Positions 27,899 to 37,109 of a stretch of DNA of 46,304 nucleotides are shown here, piece by piece (positions within the stretch are counted from its first letter, which is position 1; each line of letters begins with the position of its first letter). Origin of the DNA: a virus; the IMG/VR virus record IMGVR_UViG_3300036832_000568, positions 1 to 46,304 of that record; one strand, 5' to 3'. The notes beneath the pieces are model-generated. The model was not told where the DNA came from, did not search any database, and worked only from the letters and a program-made list of their open reading frames with translations. The position numbers and the translations under genes were made by a program.

Positions 27899-29760
27899 TG
27901 CCCATACGTCCAAACCCAGGTCGGTGCCACCGAATAGGTGATTGCAATAGTGGCCCCTGAGGGGACCAAGACCGGGCCACTCGTCGTCCCAACCGCATGA
28001 CTGAAACCACCACTCGCCACCGTGATCGCCGTGACCGTCCCACCTACCACATACACCATCGCATCCAGCCAGAAGGGGTTGAGGAGCTGCACTCCGCTGG
28101 CGGGCATGTTAATCAAGGGTGAAACGTCAGCGGGGTTAACCGTCGCCCCTCGCCGTGACAGGTTGATGATCCGTATGCCCGTGCAGACTCCAGCACAAGT
28201 GGGGTTCGTACCCTCGTGGTTCGAGGTGAAGCCCACGTACCCACGGCCAAAGTTCCCGGCGTCGTTGATGTGCGCAGACAGCCCAAACGGACCCGATCCA
28301 TCCTCGGTATCGAGTGACAACACGCGCATAAAGCAGAAGTTGTTAAAGGTGATGGCGAAGTTACATGCCTCCACCGACGCCTGGATGATGACATTGTCGT
28401 GAGTGAAGTCATTGCCATAGCTATTTACAAAAATGCCATGACCGCAGTACACCGCACACACGCGGATGCCGATGAGGTGCTCACAGTCAACCAGAAGCCC
28501 TTTGAAGTAGCCCTCGACTGAGTACGACTCGAACATGCACAGGTCGTTGTTGTTCTGCTGTGGCATAGCCAGGCCAAAAACCCAGGTATTCGTGAGGTTT
28601 GTCGAGTTCACCGTTGACGTACCAGCGTCACAGAACACACCGAGGGTACCGATGTGGGCCTCAGCGACCCCTCGAAGATCCACCCCACACATGGTGGGAT
28701 TGACGCTGGAAGAAACAATCGAGATCCCCGTCATCTGGAAGTTCAGATTGGTAAATAGGGAGGTCGAAGGATTCGCAAACCCGTAGCCCTGTTGTGGTGT
28801 TGGCCCACCGATAACCGATGCCTCACCCCAGGTCGCGTCGTTGGTTCCGGTGGCGTGAGTACGGAAAGCCACACCACCTTTCTGGCCCACGGTCTGATTC
28901 CAGTGGGGCAGTGTGGACCCATCACCAACACCAACGAACTTGAGCTGGAACTTCTGACCAGCGGCAGCTATGACCGGCAGAGGAATCTGAGCATTCCCGA
29001 GGTTGGTCGAGGTCTTAGTCGTGGCCGCAGTGAAGTCGTAGATGCCTGCCGGGAACTGGATCTCCGCATAGTTCGTCCCATTGCCTTGTCCGGTGGCTAC
29101 GGCATTGGTCACCAACGTGTTCAAAGCAGCCGTATTATCGGGGTTGGACGGAGATATCCCGTACTGAGACGCGTTGTAGATACTGATGCCGCTCGTACCA
29201 GCTGCCGCTACAAAGGCCGTCGTGGCAAGCTTTACGCTATTGTCACCAGTCGGAGGGGTCGGAGCGGACGGAGACCCCGTAAAGGTCGGTGAAACCAAAG
29301 GAGCAGCGCCCGTAACCTGAGCCACCGTATAGTCGCCAGTTGCTGCAACCACGGCACCCGTCCGTGTGAATACTGAGTTGACGGTGCTGCCACCACCGGC
29401 CCCACCATAAGGACGACCCGTTTGGTCGTACACCGTCCAGCCGGTGTTGGGCTCATACTCAGCCCAGCCGTTGCCGTTGAGGCCGAGGGCAGCAGTAGTC
29501 ATGCCCTTCTCATACATCGTCACGGTCTGCGGACTGACCGAGGTGTTGTACAGGACGATGTGAGAAATCAGCGCCTGAAAGGCTGGAGGTGGCTGATAGA
29601 TCGTGGCCGGGCCAGTGGGTGCATTGCCCTGGGCCAAAACCTGAAAGGCCGGGATAGCACCGGACTGAGTCCCTACAAGCTCACCTTCAACGACGTAGGT
29701 GACGACAAGATTCGTCGATGCACCGATACCGAGGGCGTCACTCGCTCCGAGGGTAATCAT
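27895..29760 (-). CDS. Tail spike with pectate-lyase-like beta-helix
   Basis: The product is 621 aa. The first about 180 residues are a virion-binding/shaft part. From about residue 195, YNASQYGISPSNPDNTAALNTLV, then EIQFPAGIYDF, is the classic start of a Pectate_lyase_3 right-handed beta-helix, which in phages usually degrades host capsule or wall glycans. It continues with short repeated strands (GVDLRGVAEAHIGTLGVF; IGIRVCAVYCGHGIFV) to about 530. Good candidate for the depolymerase and host-specificity protein. Confidence 0.8.
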   Translation of the reverse strand: MITLGASDALGIGASTNLVVTYVVEGELVGTQSGAIPAFQVLAQGNAPTGPATIYQPPPAFQALISHIVLYNTSVSPQTVTMYEKGMTTAALGLNGNGWAEYEPNTGWTVYDQTGRPYGGAGGGSTVNSVFTRTGAVVAATGDYTVAQVTGAAPLVSPTFTGSPSAPTPPTGDNSVKLATTAFVAAAGTSGISIYNASQYGISPSNPDNTAALNTLVTNAVATGQGNGTNYAEIQFPAGIYDFTAATTKTSTNLGNAQIPLPVIAAAGQKFQLKFVGVGDGSTLPHWNQTVGQKGGVAFRTHATGTNDATWGEASVIGGPTPQQGYGFANPSTSLFTNLNFQMTGISIVSSSVNPTMCGVDLRGVAEAHIGTLGVFCDAGTSTVNSTNLTNTWVFGLAMPQQNNNDLCMFESYSVEGYFKGLLVDCEHLIGIRVCAVYCGHGIFVNSYGNDFTHDNVIIQASVEACNFAITFNNFCFMRVLSLDTEDGSGPFGLSAHINDAGNFGRGYVGFTSNHEGTNPTCAGVCTGIRIINLSRRGATVNPADVSPLINMPASGVQLLNPFWLDAMVYVVGGTVTAITVASGGFSHAVGTTSGPVLVPSGATIAITYSVAPTWVWTYGQ

Positions 29761-30146
29761 TAATCACCTTGGGGTTCATCCCGAATCGGACCTCGAAACA
29801 CAAAGAAGTCCCGAGGCTCACCTGGAATCCCGCCAATATCTTGGGCGCCACGCGTCCCGGCGATCGCTCGTGGCGGAGACTCGGGGTAGGACTGGTCACC
29901 GGGTGCGGCATAACCACCTGCAGCAGCCTCGCCAGCCAATGAATGTGGATACATGGGTGTCGCACCGTCGAGATACTCAATGGCGGTGGAATCCACTTGA
30001 GCATCACGGGTCGTGGGGTCGCCCCCCCCATCGGGATCATGGACCGTGAGGGGATTACGGTGCGGTCCCTCAACGGTGACGGGATGACCTGGCTCATCCT
30101 GACCACCTGAGACCTCAGGCAAGTCTCTGTGCATGGAGTCAGCCAT
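29760..30146 (-). CDS. Hypothetical low-complexity virion protein
   Basis: The product is 128 aa from ATG 30146. A longer frame upstream overlaps another supported gene and was not used. It is rich in Pro, Gly, Asp and His with predicted disorder (GPHRNPLTVHDPDGGGDPTTRD), then AGEAAAGGYAAPG. Together with the next three genes it forms a run of short disordered proteins between capsid and spike genes. Confidence 0.55.
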   Translation of the reverse strand: MADSMHRDLPEVSGGQDEPGHPVTVEGPHRNPLTVHDPDGGGDPTTRDAQVDSTAIEYLDGATPMYPHSLAGEAAAGGYAAPGDQSYPESPPRAIAGTRGAQDIGGIPGEPRDFFVFRGPIRDEPQGD

Positions 30147-30366
30147 GATGCCCACCCCGGTGCTCATGGATGGCAGGTGCCGTACCTTCGGGTCCAGAGC
30201 CGTGATGCCGAACGCTGGGAGGGGGATGAACGACTGCAATCTTGGGCATCCTGTCGGGGTGATTCCCAGGAATCTGCCCAGGTGAGTTCTGTTGCGGCGC
30301 AAAAGCCTCCAGCGGATTGACCATCTGTGGATTCGGTACAGATTGAGCGGTTGACGCTTTAGCCAC
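30139..30366 (-). CDS. Small disordered protein
   Basis: The product is 75 aa from GTG 30366, with AGGAG six bases upstream. It is Pro/Gln/Asn-rich and ends His/Gly-rich (HEHRGGHHG). Its end overlaps the next gene by eight bases in another frame. Function unknown. Confidence 0.55.
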   Translation of the reverse strand: MAKASTAQSVPNPQMVNPLEAFAPQQNSPGQIPGNHPDRMPKIAVVHPPPSVRHHGSGPEGTAPAIHEHRGGHHG

Positions 30367-30375
30367 GGCGTTCTC

Positions 30376-30600
30376 CTATGTACATTCGGGGACTTCACCG
30401 TCCTTGGTACCGACCAGATTCAACGGTGTCGTCTCACCCTTGGACTCATCGGTGTTGGCTTCCTTACCCCGCAGTTTGGACCGAGCACTGTGACCCTGAA
30501 TCGACGGCATCACGTTGTCACGGGTGCCGCTGTGTTGACCGAGCTCGGTGGTACTGAGCGGGGTGTCGTTGTGGTCTTTGGCTCCTCCGTTGTCGCTCAT
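30376..30600 (-). CDS. Small disordered protein
   Basis: The product is 74 aa, starting at an ATGA overlap. It is polar and low-complexity (SDNGGAKDHNDTPLSTTELG; RGKEANTDESKGETTP). No family recognised. The overlaps argue that it is translated. Confidence 0.55.
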   Translation of the reverse strand: MSDNGGAKDHNDTPLSTTELGQHSGTRDNVMPSIQGHSARSKLRGKEANTDESKGETTPLNLVGTKDGEVPECT

Positions 30601-30818
30601 GGCAGTGGCCCTACGGGAGTGATTCCCCCGACCTCGCCAGGACTAGGAGCACCATCAGAGTTAGAAGGAACAACAGTGGGTTGCATCCAGGCATGGGCAT
30701 CGTTGGCTTCGGCGCGTGCAGGACGGAGAGGCAGTGGAGTCCCGGGATTCGGCGCTGCCATCTCCATACTGCACGTTTCACCCTCGCCAGTGATTGGGTA
30801 GCCGTTGAGGGGCATCAT
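30597..30818 (-). CDS. Small Pro-rich protein
   Basis: The product is 73 aa from ATG 30818, overlapping both neighbours. It is Pro/Gly/Ala-rich (APNPGTPLPLRPARAEAND; GAPSPGEVGGITPVGPLP) and probably disordered. Function unknown. Confidence 0.55.
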   Translation of the reverse strand: MMPLNGYPITGEGETCSMEMAAPNPGTPLPLRPARAEANDAHAWMQPTVVPSNSDGAPSPGEVGGITPVGPLP

Positions 30819-31045
30819 TTCCCCTTTGCGTTCTTTTTGAGCTGAGGATATTTAGCGTAAACCTTCGCCCGCACCTGGCCTGCGACGGGCTTGCCCGAGG
30901 AGCGGGCTAGAGCATTGCGGGCGTGGGCAAGATCATGAATCGGGTAACTACCCGAGACCGCCCCCCCCTTCTTGGTCCCCTTCGACGGCACCGCCATGTT
31001 GCCCTTCGAGATGTTCTTGCGTTTCGCTGCCGTCAGCTTCGCCAT
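30815..31045 (-). CDS. DUF6582-like basic capsid-proximal protein
   Basis: The product is 76 aa from ATG 31045, with GAGGAGG eight bases upstream. AKLTAAKRKNISKGNMAVPSK followed by YPIHDLAHARNALARSSGK and VRAKVYAKYPQLKK is a well-known small basic domain (Lys-rich, YPIHD..HARNAL) found in phage structural regions and fused to some head proteins. It probably acts in the head or at the DNA. Confidence 0.75.
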   Translation of the reverse strand: MAKLTAAKRKNISKGNMAVPSKGTKKGGAVSGSYPIHDLAHARNALARSSGKPVAGQVRAKVYAKYPQLKKNAKGK

Positions 31046-31253
31046 CGGCAACCTCCTCTGCGATGTTGGTACGCCACGGCCCGTCCGTCTGACTCACGAT
31101 GAACTGTGGGTCAGGCGGTACGAGCGTGCCGTCAATACGAGTCAGTCGCCCACAGGTGAAGCACTGATGGGTATCGAGACCCGCCTCCAGGTCGATGGAC
31201 CCACAGTTGGCACACTGTGGGTACATCAACGTGAGGATTTGCGGCATCGTCAT
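30948..31253 (-). CDS. Small zinc-ribbon protein
   Basis: The product is up to 101 aa. Residues about 14-35 (CANCGSIDLEAGLDTHQCFTC) form a clear four-Cys zinc ribbon, followed by RIDGTLVPP. The last 33 codons overlap the basic protein gene in another frame and turn Gly/Glu-rich, so that part is constrained by the neighbour. The start follows the capsid gene stop by a few bases. Confidence 0.65.
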   Translation of the reverse strand: MTMPQILTLMYPQCANCGSIDLEAGLDTHQCFTCGRLTRIDGTLVPPDPQFIVSQTDGPWRTNIAEEVADGEADGSETQEHLEGQHGGAVEGDQEGGGGLG

Positions 31254-31258
31254 GGCGA

Positions 31259-32236
31259 TTAGGTGTCGATCGGTGGCTGGTTGAAGGCAATGGACGACGC
31301 CGACTCAACCCGCAGCATCGCCGGTTGGCGGTATATGCCGTACTGGCCGAGCCAGTACCAGCCCCACGGCACGAAACGACGCAGCTTGTCAGTCACCGGA
31401 CCAGGCACCGTATGCGGTACCGGCCCATTGCCGTCAACGATGGAGTGCGCCTTGGCCAGAGCCTGGCGACCCATGAACAGGGTGCCGTAGACCGTGGTGG
31501 TCGTCGGGGACGAACCAGCGTTGGCAAAGGTGGGGGCACGAGGGGTCTCAATGAAGCGGATGCCTTCAAACATCCCCACCTCACCAGCCCAAATCTCTGC
31601 AGGCTGGCTGTAGGTGTGCGGGTCACGCCACGAGGCCGAGCCCGTCTGAGCTCGCAGGTCCACCGCCGGGTCAGGGTGGATATAAGCCACATAGCCGTTA
31701 CCCACCTCAGGCACGTTCTGCTTGACCAAGAACCCTCGGGCAATACGACAGTCAGCCGCACCAATGGTATTGGTCGGGGTGATCTGGTTACGGGCCGGAG
31801 GTGCAACACCCGTGCCAGTCGAATAGTTCACATTGGTCCCGGCTTGGAGGATGTTGCGAGCCACCGAGTCGATGGAAACCCCGGCGTTATACGCCAGGAC
31901 ATTGGCCACAATGGGGTCGATCTCCACGAACGACTCTCCACGCAGGGCTGCGGTCGTGATGACCGCGTTACCGAACTCAGCCAAGGTCAGCGTGATCGTC
32001 GAGTCTGAGAGTGCCACGGCGTTGACGTCGGTGGACTCATTGAGGACCGCGGTTGCCGGGGCCAGGTCATTCATGATGGTGAAGACCACGGCCGCACCAG
32101 GCATTGACTGACGGGTGGGCTGCACATCAGCCACCGCATCGAAATAAAGCTGCGGTCGGAGTGCGAACCGAACGAGCATGTCATACGCCGTTTTGGCGGT
32201 GTCAATACTCGAAGTTGTTGTATAGGCGTCAGGCAT
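31259..32236 (-). CDS. Major capsid protein, N4-gp56 type
   Basis: The product is 325 aa. SSIDTAKTAYDMLVRFALRPQLYFDAVADVQPTRQSMPGAAVVFTIMNDL (first 60 residues) and LNESTDVNAVALSDSTITLTLAEFGNAVITT fit the N4-gp56-like branch of HK97-fold capsid proteins. The C-terminus (WGWYWLGQYGIYRQPAMLRVESASS) is also typical. No N-terminal prodomain is visible; scaffolding is probably supplied by the gene just upstream. Confidence 0.85.
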   Translation of the reverse strand: MPDAYTTTSSIDTAKTAYDMLVRFALRPQLYFDAVADVQPTRQSMPGAAVVFTIMNDLAPATAVLNESTDVNAVALSDSTITLTLAEFGNAVITTAALRGESFVEIDPIVANVLAYNAGVSIDSVARNILQAGTNVNYSTGTGVAPPARNQITPTNTIGAADCRIARGFLVKQNVPEVGNGYVAYIHPDPAVDLRAQTGSASWRDPHTYSQPAEIWAGEVGMFEGIRFIETPRAPTFANAGSSPTTTTVYGTLFMGRQALAKAHSIVDGNGPVPHTVPGPVTDKLRRFVPWGWYWLGQYGIYRQPAMLRVESASSIAFNQPPIDT

Positions 32237-32256
32237 AACTCACTTCCTTGCGAGCG

Positions 32257-32760
32257 TTATTGCAACCCCTTCCGGTAGATGCCGGTGGCGGGGTCGGCGG
32301 ATTCAATGAGTCGCATGACTTCCTCCGACGTTGACGCAGTTCGCAAATCGTTTTGCAACTGAGAGTGGACATCCATGCCACTCGAACCAGTCACATTCGC
32401 TGCGTTCTGCATACGTCGTAAGGCGTCCAGCTCGTCATTGGTGGGCTGGTTCCCTTCGCCTGGTGGCTCTGGAAGGAGGCCGGGAATGTCTGTGGCTTCG
32501 GCTTTGATGGCCTCAGGTGTCCAATCGCCCTCATAGGACTTGATGAACATCTGGCCCAGCTTGGAAGTCGTGTCGATTCCGACATCCCTGACGGCTATTT
32601 GTCGTTCAGCGGCTTCGGCTCTCGCCTGCCACTTCGTTGCCTCTCGTAGTCTCGACCGGCTCTTGCGGATTTCATCCCGCAGATTGGGGTCAAGAGTCTC
32701 GACAACATCTGTGTTCAGGCCGAGTTCCTCGTCGGTGTAGTCACCGTCAGCGTCAGGCAT
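32257..32760 (-). CDS. Scaffold-like protein
   Basis: The product is 167 aa from ATG 32760, preceded by GGAG. It is acidic and helical (LDPNLRDEIRKSRSRLREATKWQARAEAAERQIAVRDVG) with a polar C-terminus ending GIYRKGLQ. It lies directly upstream of the capsid gene, the usual scaffold place. Identification rests on position and composition only. Confidence 0.65.
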   Translation of the reverse strand: MPDADGDYTDEELGLNTDVVETLDPNLRDEIRKSRSRLREATKWQARAEAAERQIAVRDVGIDTTSKLGQMFIKSYEGDWTPEAIKAEATDIPGLLPEPPGEGNQPTNDELDALRRMQNAANVTGSSGMDVHSQLQNDLRTASTSEEVMRLIESADPATGIYRKGLQ

Positions 32761-32886
32761 AAGGGCACTCCGTTTCAATACGCATGTGGCCCGGAGGGAG
32801 ACACACGGAGGGAATGCGGGCCATCAGCTCGCCCACGCCTGGGGCCGGTAGCTCACCGCTAGGCCGAGTGAACCACAGCGGGGTAA

Positions 32887-33390
32887 CTAGGTCAAGTATC
32901 CGTGCGCTAACACCCCACGCCAAAGGGGGTCTGGGTCCTCACCAATGCGAATGAGCTCTAAGAGATTGTCCTCAAAGAGCGCCCGCACCCCGGGCACACT
33001 TACCCGCCAGTAATCACCATGTTCATCTCGGCCATGCACTGGAGCACAGCCCTCCTCGTCATAACCCCGCACCGTAACGATGAGATGGCCGCCGGGTTGG
33101 AGGGAAGCAACCAGCTGATGAAACAGACGCCAGGGCCGCAAGGTGTGTTCAAGAGTCTCGGTACAAACCACCACGTCAAAGTGGCCCAGCTCGCGGTGAC
33201 CCTCCTCAAAGTCCCCGACCACCGTGACCCGAGGTCCAGGGAGGCGGTCCACCCCCTCATAGCGGTCGAGTTCCCCAAAGAGAGGACGCCAATCAGGGCC
33301 GGTGGCACAGCCGACGTCGAGTAATGACCTGGCCCATTGGAGCCCCTCGGCCTGAGCGCGCACAAAAATCTCCGCGCTCGAATGGCACAC
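32887..33390 (-). CDS. Class I SAM-dependent methyltransferase
   Basis: The product is 167 aa from GTG 33390. Motif I is LLDVGCATG (residues about 23-31), the acidic post-I turn is YEGVDR, and FDVVVCTETLEH (about 72-83) is motif IV-like, followed by LQPGGHLIVTVRG. It belongs to the Methyltransf_11-like small-molecule or protein MTases; DNA-MTase catalytic motifs are absent. A 126-base gap with a GGCCCG/CGGGCC inverted repeat (32788-32822) separates it from the scaffold gene. Confidence 0.8.
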   Translation of the reverse strand: MCHSSAEIFVRAQAEGLQWARSLLDVGCATGPDWRPLFGELDRYEGVDRLPGPRVTVVGDFEEGHRELGHFDVVVCTETLEHTLRPWRLFHQLVASLQPGGHLIVTVRGYDEEGCAPVHGRDEHGDYWRVSVPGVRALFEDNLLELIRIGEDPDPLWRGVLAHGYLT

Positions 33391-33393
33391 CGA

Positions 33394-35064
33394 CTAGGTC
33401 CCTTGGATGCCCTGGGTCGAGGCATAACCCGCACCGACGGTCCCTCGGGCTGTCTGGGCGTAGCCACCACCACCCGAGAAGGGGGCCTTGCGGACGGCCT
33501 GGACATTCTCCAGCTCCTGAGGATTGGCCCCGAAGAACCCGTAGTTGATGAGATCCTGCTGGCTCATGGTGCCACCAGGGACACCAGGCAGCGGGGTCTC
33601 AAGGGGCTGCAACTTGTTGATCTTGCCAAAGTCGGTCCTCGCTTCGGCCTCGGTGATGCCCGCCTGCTGCAAACGAGCCGCCTGACCGGCGCTGATCTGG
33701 CCAAAGCCGGTCTCCACACCCTCGGCCCCAATCTGGGCCTGGGTCAGCTGATTGATAAGAACGTCGTAAGCCCGGCCAGGGTCCAGGTAATAAGCAGCAA
33801 GCGCTCCTTGAGTGCCTGTGCCTATGGTCATGGCGTTGCCCCCTCCAGCGGTATAACGAACCCCACCAGTCGTGGTAGGACCCGTGCTGCCTGCCAATCC
33901 TCCAGCGTTTGACGCGCCTACAGGCAATCCACCAGGAAAGATTTGAGGAAAATAGGTGCCAAGCTCGGTGATAACCTGCGGGCTGGCAAAGGCTGCCGCC
34001 TCATAACCGTTCTTGATGCGCTGGGTTACCTCGGCCGGACTGATTTGATTTGCCACCAACTGGCCTATTTCTGTCTTAGACATGAATCCTTTAGGAAGGC
34101 CCGCGTCCGCTGCCGCCTGCATGACCGAAGTGGTGTAACTCTGGTAGTCGGCCACACTCATCGGTGGCAACCCAGCATTACGCAGAGCAATGATCCCCGG
34201 ATACGCCTTGGCAAACTCAGGCGTCTGTTGCACGTCAAGAGCCACCTGCTGGCCCATCGTCGAGGTATCCATGCCTTGAGCCGTGAGCTTGGTCAACTCG
34301 CCATAGGCCCAACTCTGCATATCAGCACCACTGAACTCTGGCCCCAACTCAGCAAGGGCGGCGTTGATGATGGCCCGTGCATTCCCTGCGGTCGCCACCG
34401 ACGGCGCTATTCCAGTGGCCTGCTGATTCTTCTGTGCCTCATAGGCCGCCGTCAGATACTGCGCGCCACCAGGGACCTGGCCTGCCGCGTAAAGAGCTTG
34501 CCAATCAGCCTGGGTCATGTTCGCCATGTTGGTACCTCCTCCGGCCTGTTGCCCACCGAGGGCATAGACATCGGCAGGCGTGAGTCCTGCCGCCTGCAGC
34601 TTGGCCAAATCCGCCCAGTCAACAGGTGTGACGTTCACCCCTCCGCCAGCCGGGATGCCCCCCATGCTCTTCAAAATCTCGGCGCCGTATGCCCCAATCG
34701 TCTCGGTGTTGCCCGCCGAGGGATACGGCACCGAGTTCTGATACTGCGCAACCCCTGCCCAAGCCGGGTAGTACCACGCCTCGGCGGCGTAATCCCACCG
34801 GCCGTATTCCTTAAAAAGATTGGAGGCGTTATATTGGGCGACCGCATCCTGGACCGAGGGTGGAGCTGATGAAGCGGGCTTTCCCGCGTACTGGCCATAT
34901 CCAGCCGCATTGGCCTCTGAGGTCCAGGTCGATTGAATGTACTGATAGCCGCCCGACGCGCCACCCCCCGCGTTGTACGCGGTGTAGTTGCCACCCGATT
35001 CATGCTTACGAACAGCGGCAAGGAAAAGACCGATTGAGTTGGGATCAGTATTGATGTCTGCCAT
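33394..35064 (-). CDS. Ejection protein with lysozyme-like (transglycosylase) N-terminus
   Basis: The product is 556 aa from ATG 35064. Residues about 9-100 (SIGLFLAAVRKHESGGNY, ASGGYQYIQSTW, AAEAWYYPAWAG) fit a lysozyme-superfamily transglycosylase domain with Glu22 as likely catalytic residue. Such a domain in a virion protein opens peptidoglycan during DNA entry. The rest is long, Ala/Gln/Gly-rich and helical. It joins the 681-aa and 1889-aa proteins as a three-protein ejection set, as in short-tailed phages. Confidence 0.8.
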   Translation of the reverse strand: MADINTDPNSIGLFLAAVRKHESGGNYTAYNAGGGASGGYQYIQSTWTSEANAAGYGQYAGKPASSAPPSVQDAVAQYNASNLFKEYGRWDYAAEAWYYPAWAGVAQYQNSVPYPSAGNTETIGAYGAEILKSMGGIPAGGGVNVTPVDWADLAKLQAAGLTPADVYALGGQQAGGGTNMANMTQADWQALYAAGQVPGGAQYLTAAYEAQKNQQATGIAPSVATAGNARAIINAALAELGPEFSGADMQSWAYGELTKLTAQGMDTSTMGQQVALDVQQTPEFAKAYPGIIALRNAGLPPMSVADYQSYTTSVMQAAADAGLPKGFMSKTEIGQLVANQISPAEVTQRIKNGYEAAAFASPQVITELGTYFPQIFPGGLPVGASNAGGLAGSTGPTTTGGVRYTAGGGNAMTIGTGTQGALAAYYLDPGRAYDVLINQLTQAQIGAEGVETGFGQISAGQAARLQQAGITEAEARTDFGKINKLQPLETPLPGVPGGTMSQQDLINYGFFGANPQELENVQAVRKAPFSGGGGYAQTARGTVGAGYASTQGIQGT

Positions 35065-37109
35065 CAAGTCCCTCCGGGCTTATAGAAACCAAAGGTCTGG
35101 AGCATCTCGTCACCCACATGAGCGGCCAGGTTTTGTGCCATTGAGGTATTGCCCCAGTTGTACTGCGGGTCCGTGATAATGATCTGACGGGCCTGGTCCA
35201 ATGACATCGGTGCCGATTTGCCCGTCTCAGGATTGACCCCACCCGTCAGAAAGCGGTTGTACTTTGGATCGCTCCAGTTGATCCCGAGCGATTGAGTCGC
35301 ATCAGCAACATTGGCCTGAGAAGGCTGACCGCTCCCACCCACATTGCCATAGCCCAACAACATGGCCAGCTGACTCGCATAAGGATCAATCAGTGTCTTG
35401 GTGGACACACCCTGAGCAATCTGAGGGGCCAGCGTGGGGAACATAGACGCCGCTTGATTCTGTATCCACTGCTTAAACGATGACGTCGCGGCCGAAGTAC
35501 CCGTCGCGTCACCCCCCGCATCAAGTGGATTCACCGTGCCCTGTGTACCGGCAACACCTTTGATAGATCGAGTCAGCCAGTCCCCCAACGATGTCTCCGA
35601 CAGCGGTACTCCAGGCAGGTAGTTCTGTTGGAGCGCTTGCATACCACTCCAAATCGAAGCGGCCCGGCCCGTCAGCTGTTGGCCCGGCGTATAGCTGAAA
35701 TAACCTGCCACCGCATCAGAGATTTGATCGGGCTGCCAGTTGTTCTGCGTCGCTTTCTCTATGAGCCCAGTCCGTTGCGCCTCGGTCAGATTCACCCCAA
35801 GGTTGGCGGCATAGGCATTGACCTCGGCCGCCTGATTGGAGATCCCTGCCGCCGTCAGATTCGGGTTGTTGTTGACTTCGGTGGTGCTGTCGTTCACTAC
35901 CTGCTGGATGGTTTTGCCCGTATTAGCTGCCGTGGTCACCACGGTCGCCAAACTGGCGTAGACCTGAGCCGGAGTAGGTGCTGAATCGTTGGGACCTTGG
36001 AGCAGGAGACCAGCCCCCTGCAACGCCGCCACCATCCCGGCCGAGTCACTGGGATTTTGATACGCCTTAACCAGCTGCTGGTAGGCGTTCTCGGCCGACT
36101 GTGCCCCCATGTCTATCTGGCCCTTGTTTTTCACAATGTCACGCTGCTTGGCCTGGGCCGCTCTCGGCGTCATGGGGGCCGGAACGACTTGGCCGTTTTG
36201 ATCGTGCAAAGGCGTATACAGATCGTTGAACGTCATGCCCACACCCATGCGGTTAGGCGCCACGTTGTTCCATTTGCTCACGAGACCCTGTGGTACCTGA
36301 ACACTCCACACGCTCGAAGCATCGGAGAGAGCCGCCGGATTGAGACCCGGGATCTTCTTGGCCACCGCGCTCATGACCACTGACTTGAGTTCCTTCGGAT
36401 CGCTGAATCCGGCCTTGCGACGAATCGCATCAGCCGTCGCCTTGAGCCCAGCTCTGGTCACCGGACCACGATGACCCGGCTCATAGCCCACCGCACCCTC
36501 AACCGCTCGCCGCACCGCAGGCTGATGAGTCGTCAACATACCCAAGGGACTCTCAGTAGTAAGGAAGTGACCCACATCAGTCACGCCCTGTTCCAGTTGG
36601 CCCAGAACACCCGGCCCACCCGTAGGTGCTCCCTTGCGCAAAAAATCACCCGGTGTGATGTGATCCTGATTCTGCACATAGGCATTCACAAACCGAGTAA
36701 TGCGCTTATCACCCAATCCCTTGAGCTCTTTTACGTCATCGGAACTGAGTTCCGCGGTCGGACTGTAAAGATGCTGATAGGCCATAAGAAGGCGGCGAAT
36801 ACCTAGACCCTGTTGGATATTGGCCTCGGTCGCCTTATCGGTCTTAATGATCTGTCCGGTCCCCAGACCTCCCGAAATAGAAATGACCTTGTTGGCGATA
36901 GTCGGGTCAAGCTCAGGAGCCAGATTTGGATTGTTCGTCGCCGGGCTCAGGAAAATATTGCCCTGCTTCGAGTTCGGCGTCGAGTTGATACCCTGGGTCC
37001 CTATATTGGGTCCACCTGGGGTGGCCGGAGTGACGGTGCCGGTGCCCGGCGTAGCGGTCGGACCCCCATACGGAGTGATCCCGCCCTGCGTTGGTGCGTT
37101 ATTAGCCAT
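35064..37109 (-). CDS. Large internal virion (ejection) protein
   Basis: The product is 681 aa. A Gly/Pro/Thr-rich N-terminus (TATPGTGTVTPATPGGPN) is followed by a helical body with segments such as LGIRRLLMAYQHLYSPTAEL and TRFVNAYVQNQDHITPGDFLRKG, and further helical, Gln/Ala-rich sequence. It lies between the giant ejection protein and the transglycosylase protein. No family recognised; role inferred from position and size. Confidence 0.6.
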   Translation of the reverse strand: MANNAPTQGGITPYGGPTATPGTGTVTPATPGGPNIGTQGINSTPNSKQGNIFLSPATNNPNLAPELDPTIANKVISISGGLGTGQIIKTDKATEANIQQGLGIRRLLMAYQHLYSPTAELSSDDVKELKGLGDKRITRFVNAYVQNQDHITPGDFLRKGAPTGGPGVLGQLEQGVTDVGHFLTTESPLGMLTTHQPAVRRAVEGAVGYEPGHRGPVTRAGLKATADAIRRKAGFSDPKELKSVVMSAVAKKIPGLNPAALSDASSVWSVQVPQGLVSKWNNVAPNRMGVGMTFNDLYTPLHDQNGQVVPAPMTPRAAQAKQRDIVKNKGQIDMGAQSAENAYQQLVKAYQNPSDSAGMVAALQGAGLLLQGPNDSAPTPAQVYASLATVVTTAANTGKTIQQVVNDSTTEVNNNPNLTAAGISNQAAEVNAYAANLGVNLTEAQRTGLIEKATQNNWQPDQISDAVAGYFSYTPGQQLTGRAASIWSGMQALQQNYLPGVPLSETSLGDWLTRSIKGVAGTQGTVNPLDAGGDATGTSAATSSFKQWIQNQAASMFPTLAPQIAQGVSTKTLIDPYASQLAMLLGYGNVGGSGQPSQANVADATQSLGINWSDPKYNRFLTGGVNPETGKSAPMSLDQARQIIITDPQYNWGNTSMAQNLAAHVGDEMLQTFGFYKPGGT

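Noticed and set aside
30147-30398. N-terminal extension of the 29760-30146 gene up to 30398
   Set aside because: It would be Arg-rich and out of keeping with the rest, and it overlaps a gene with a good ribosome site on the same strand in another frame.
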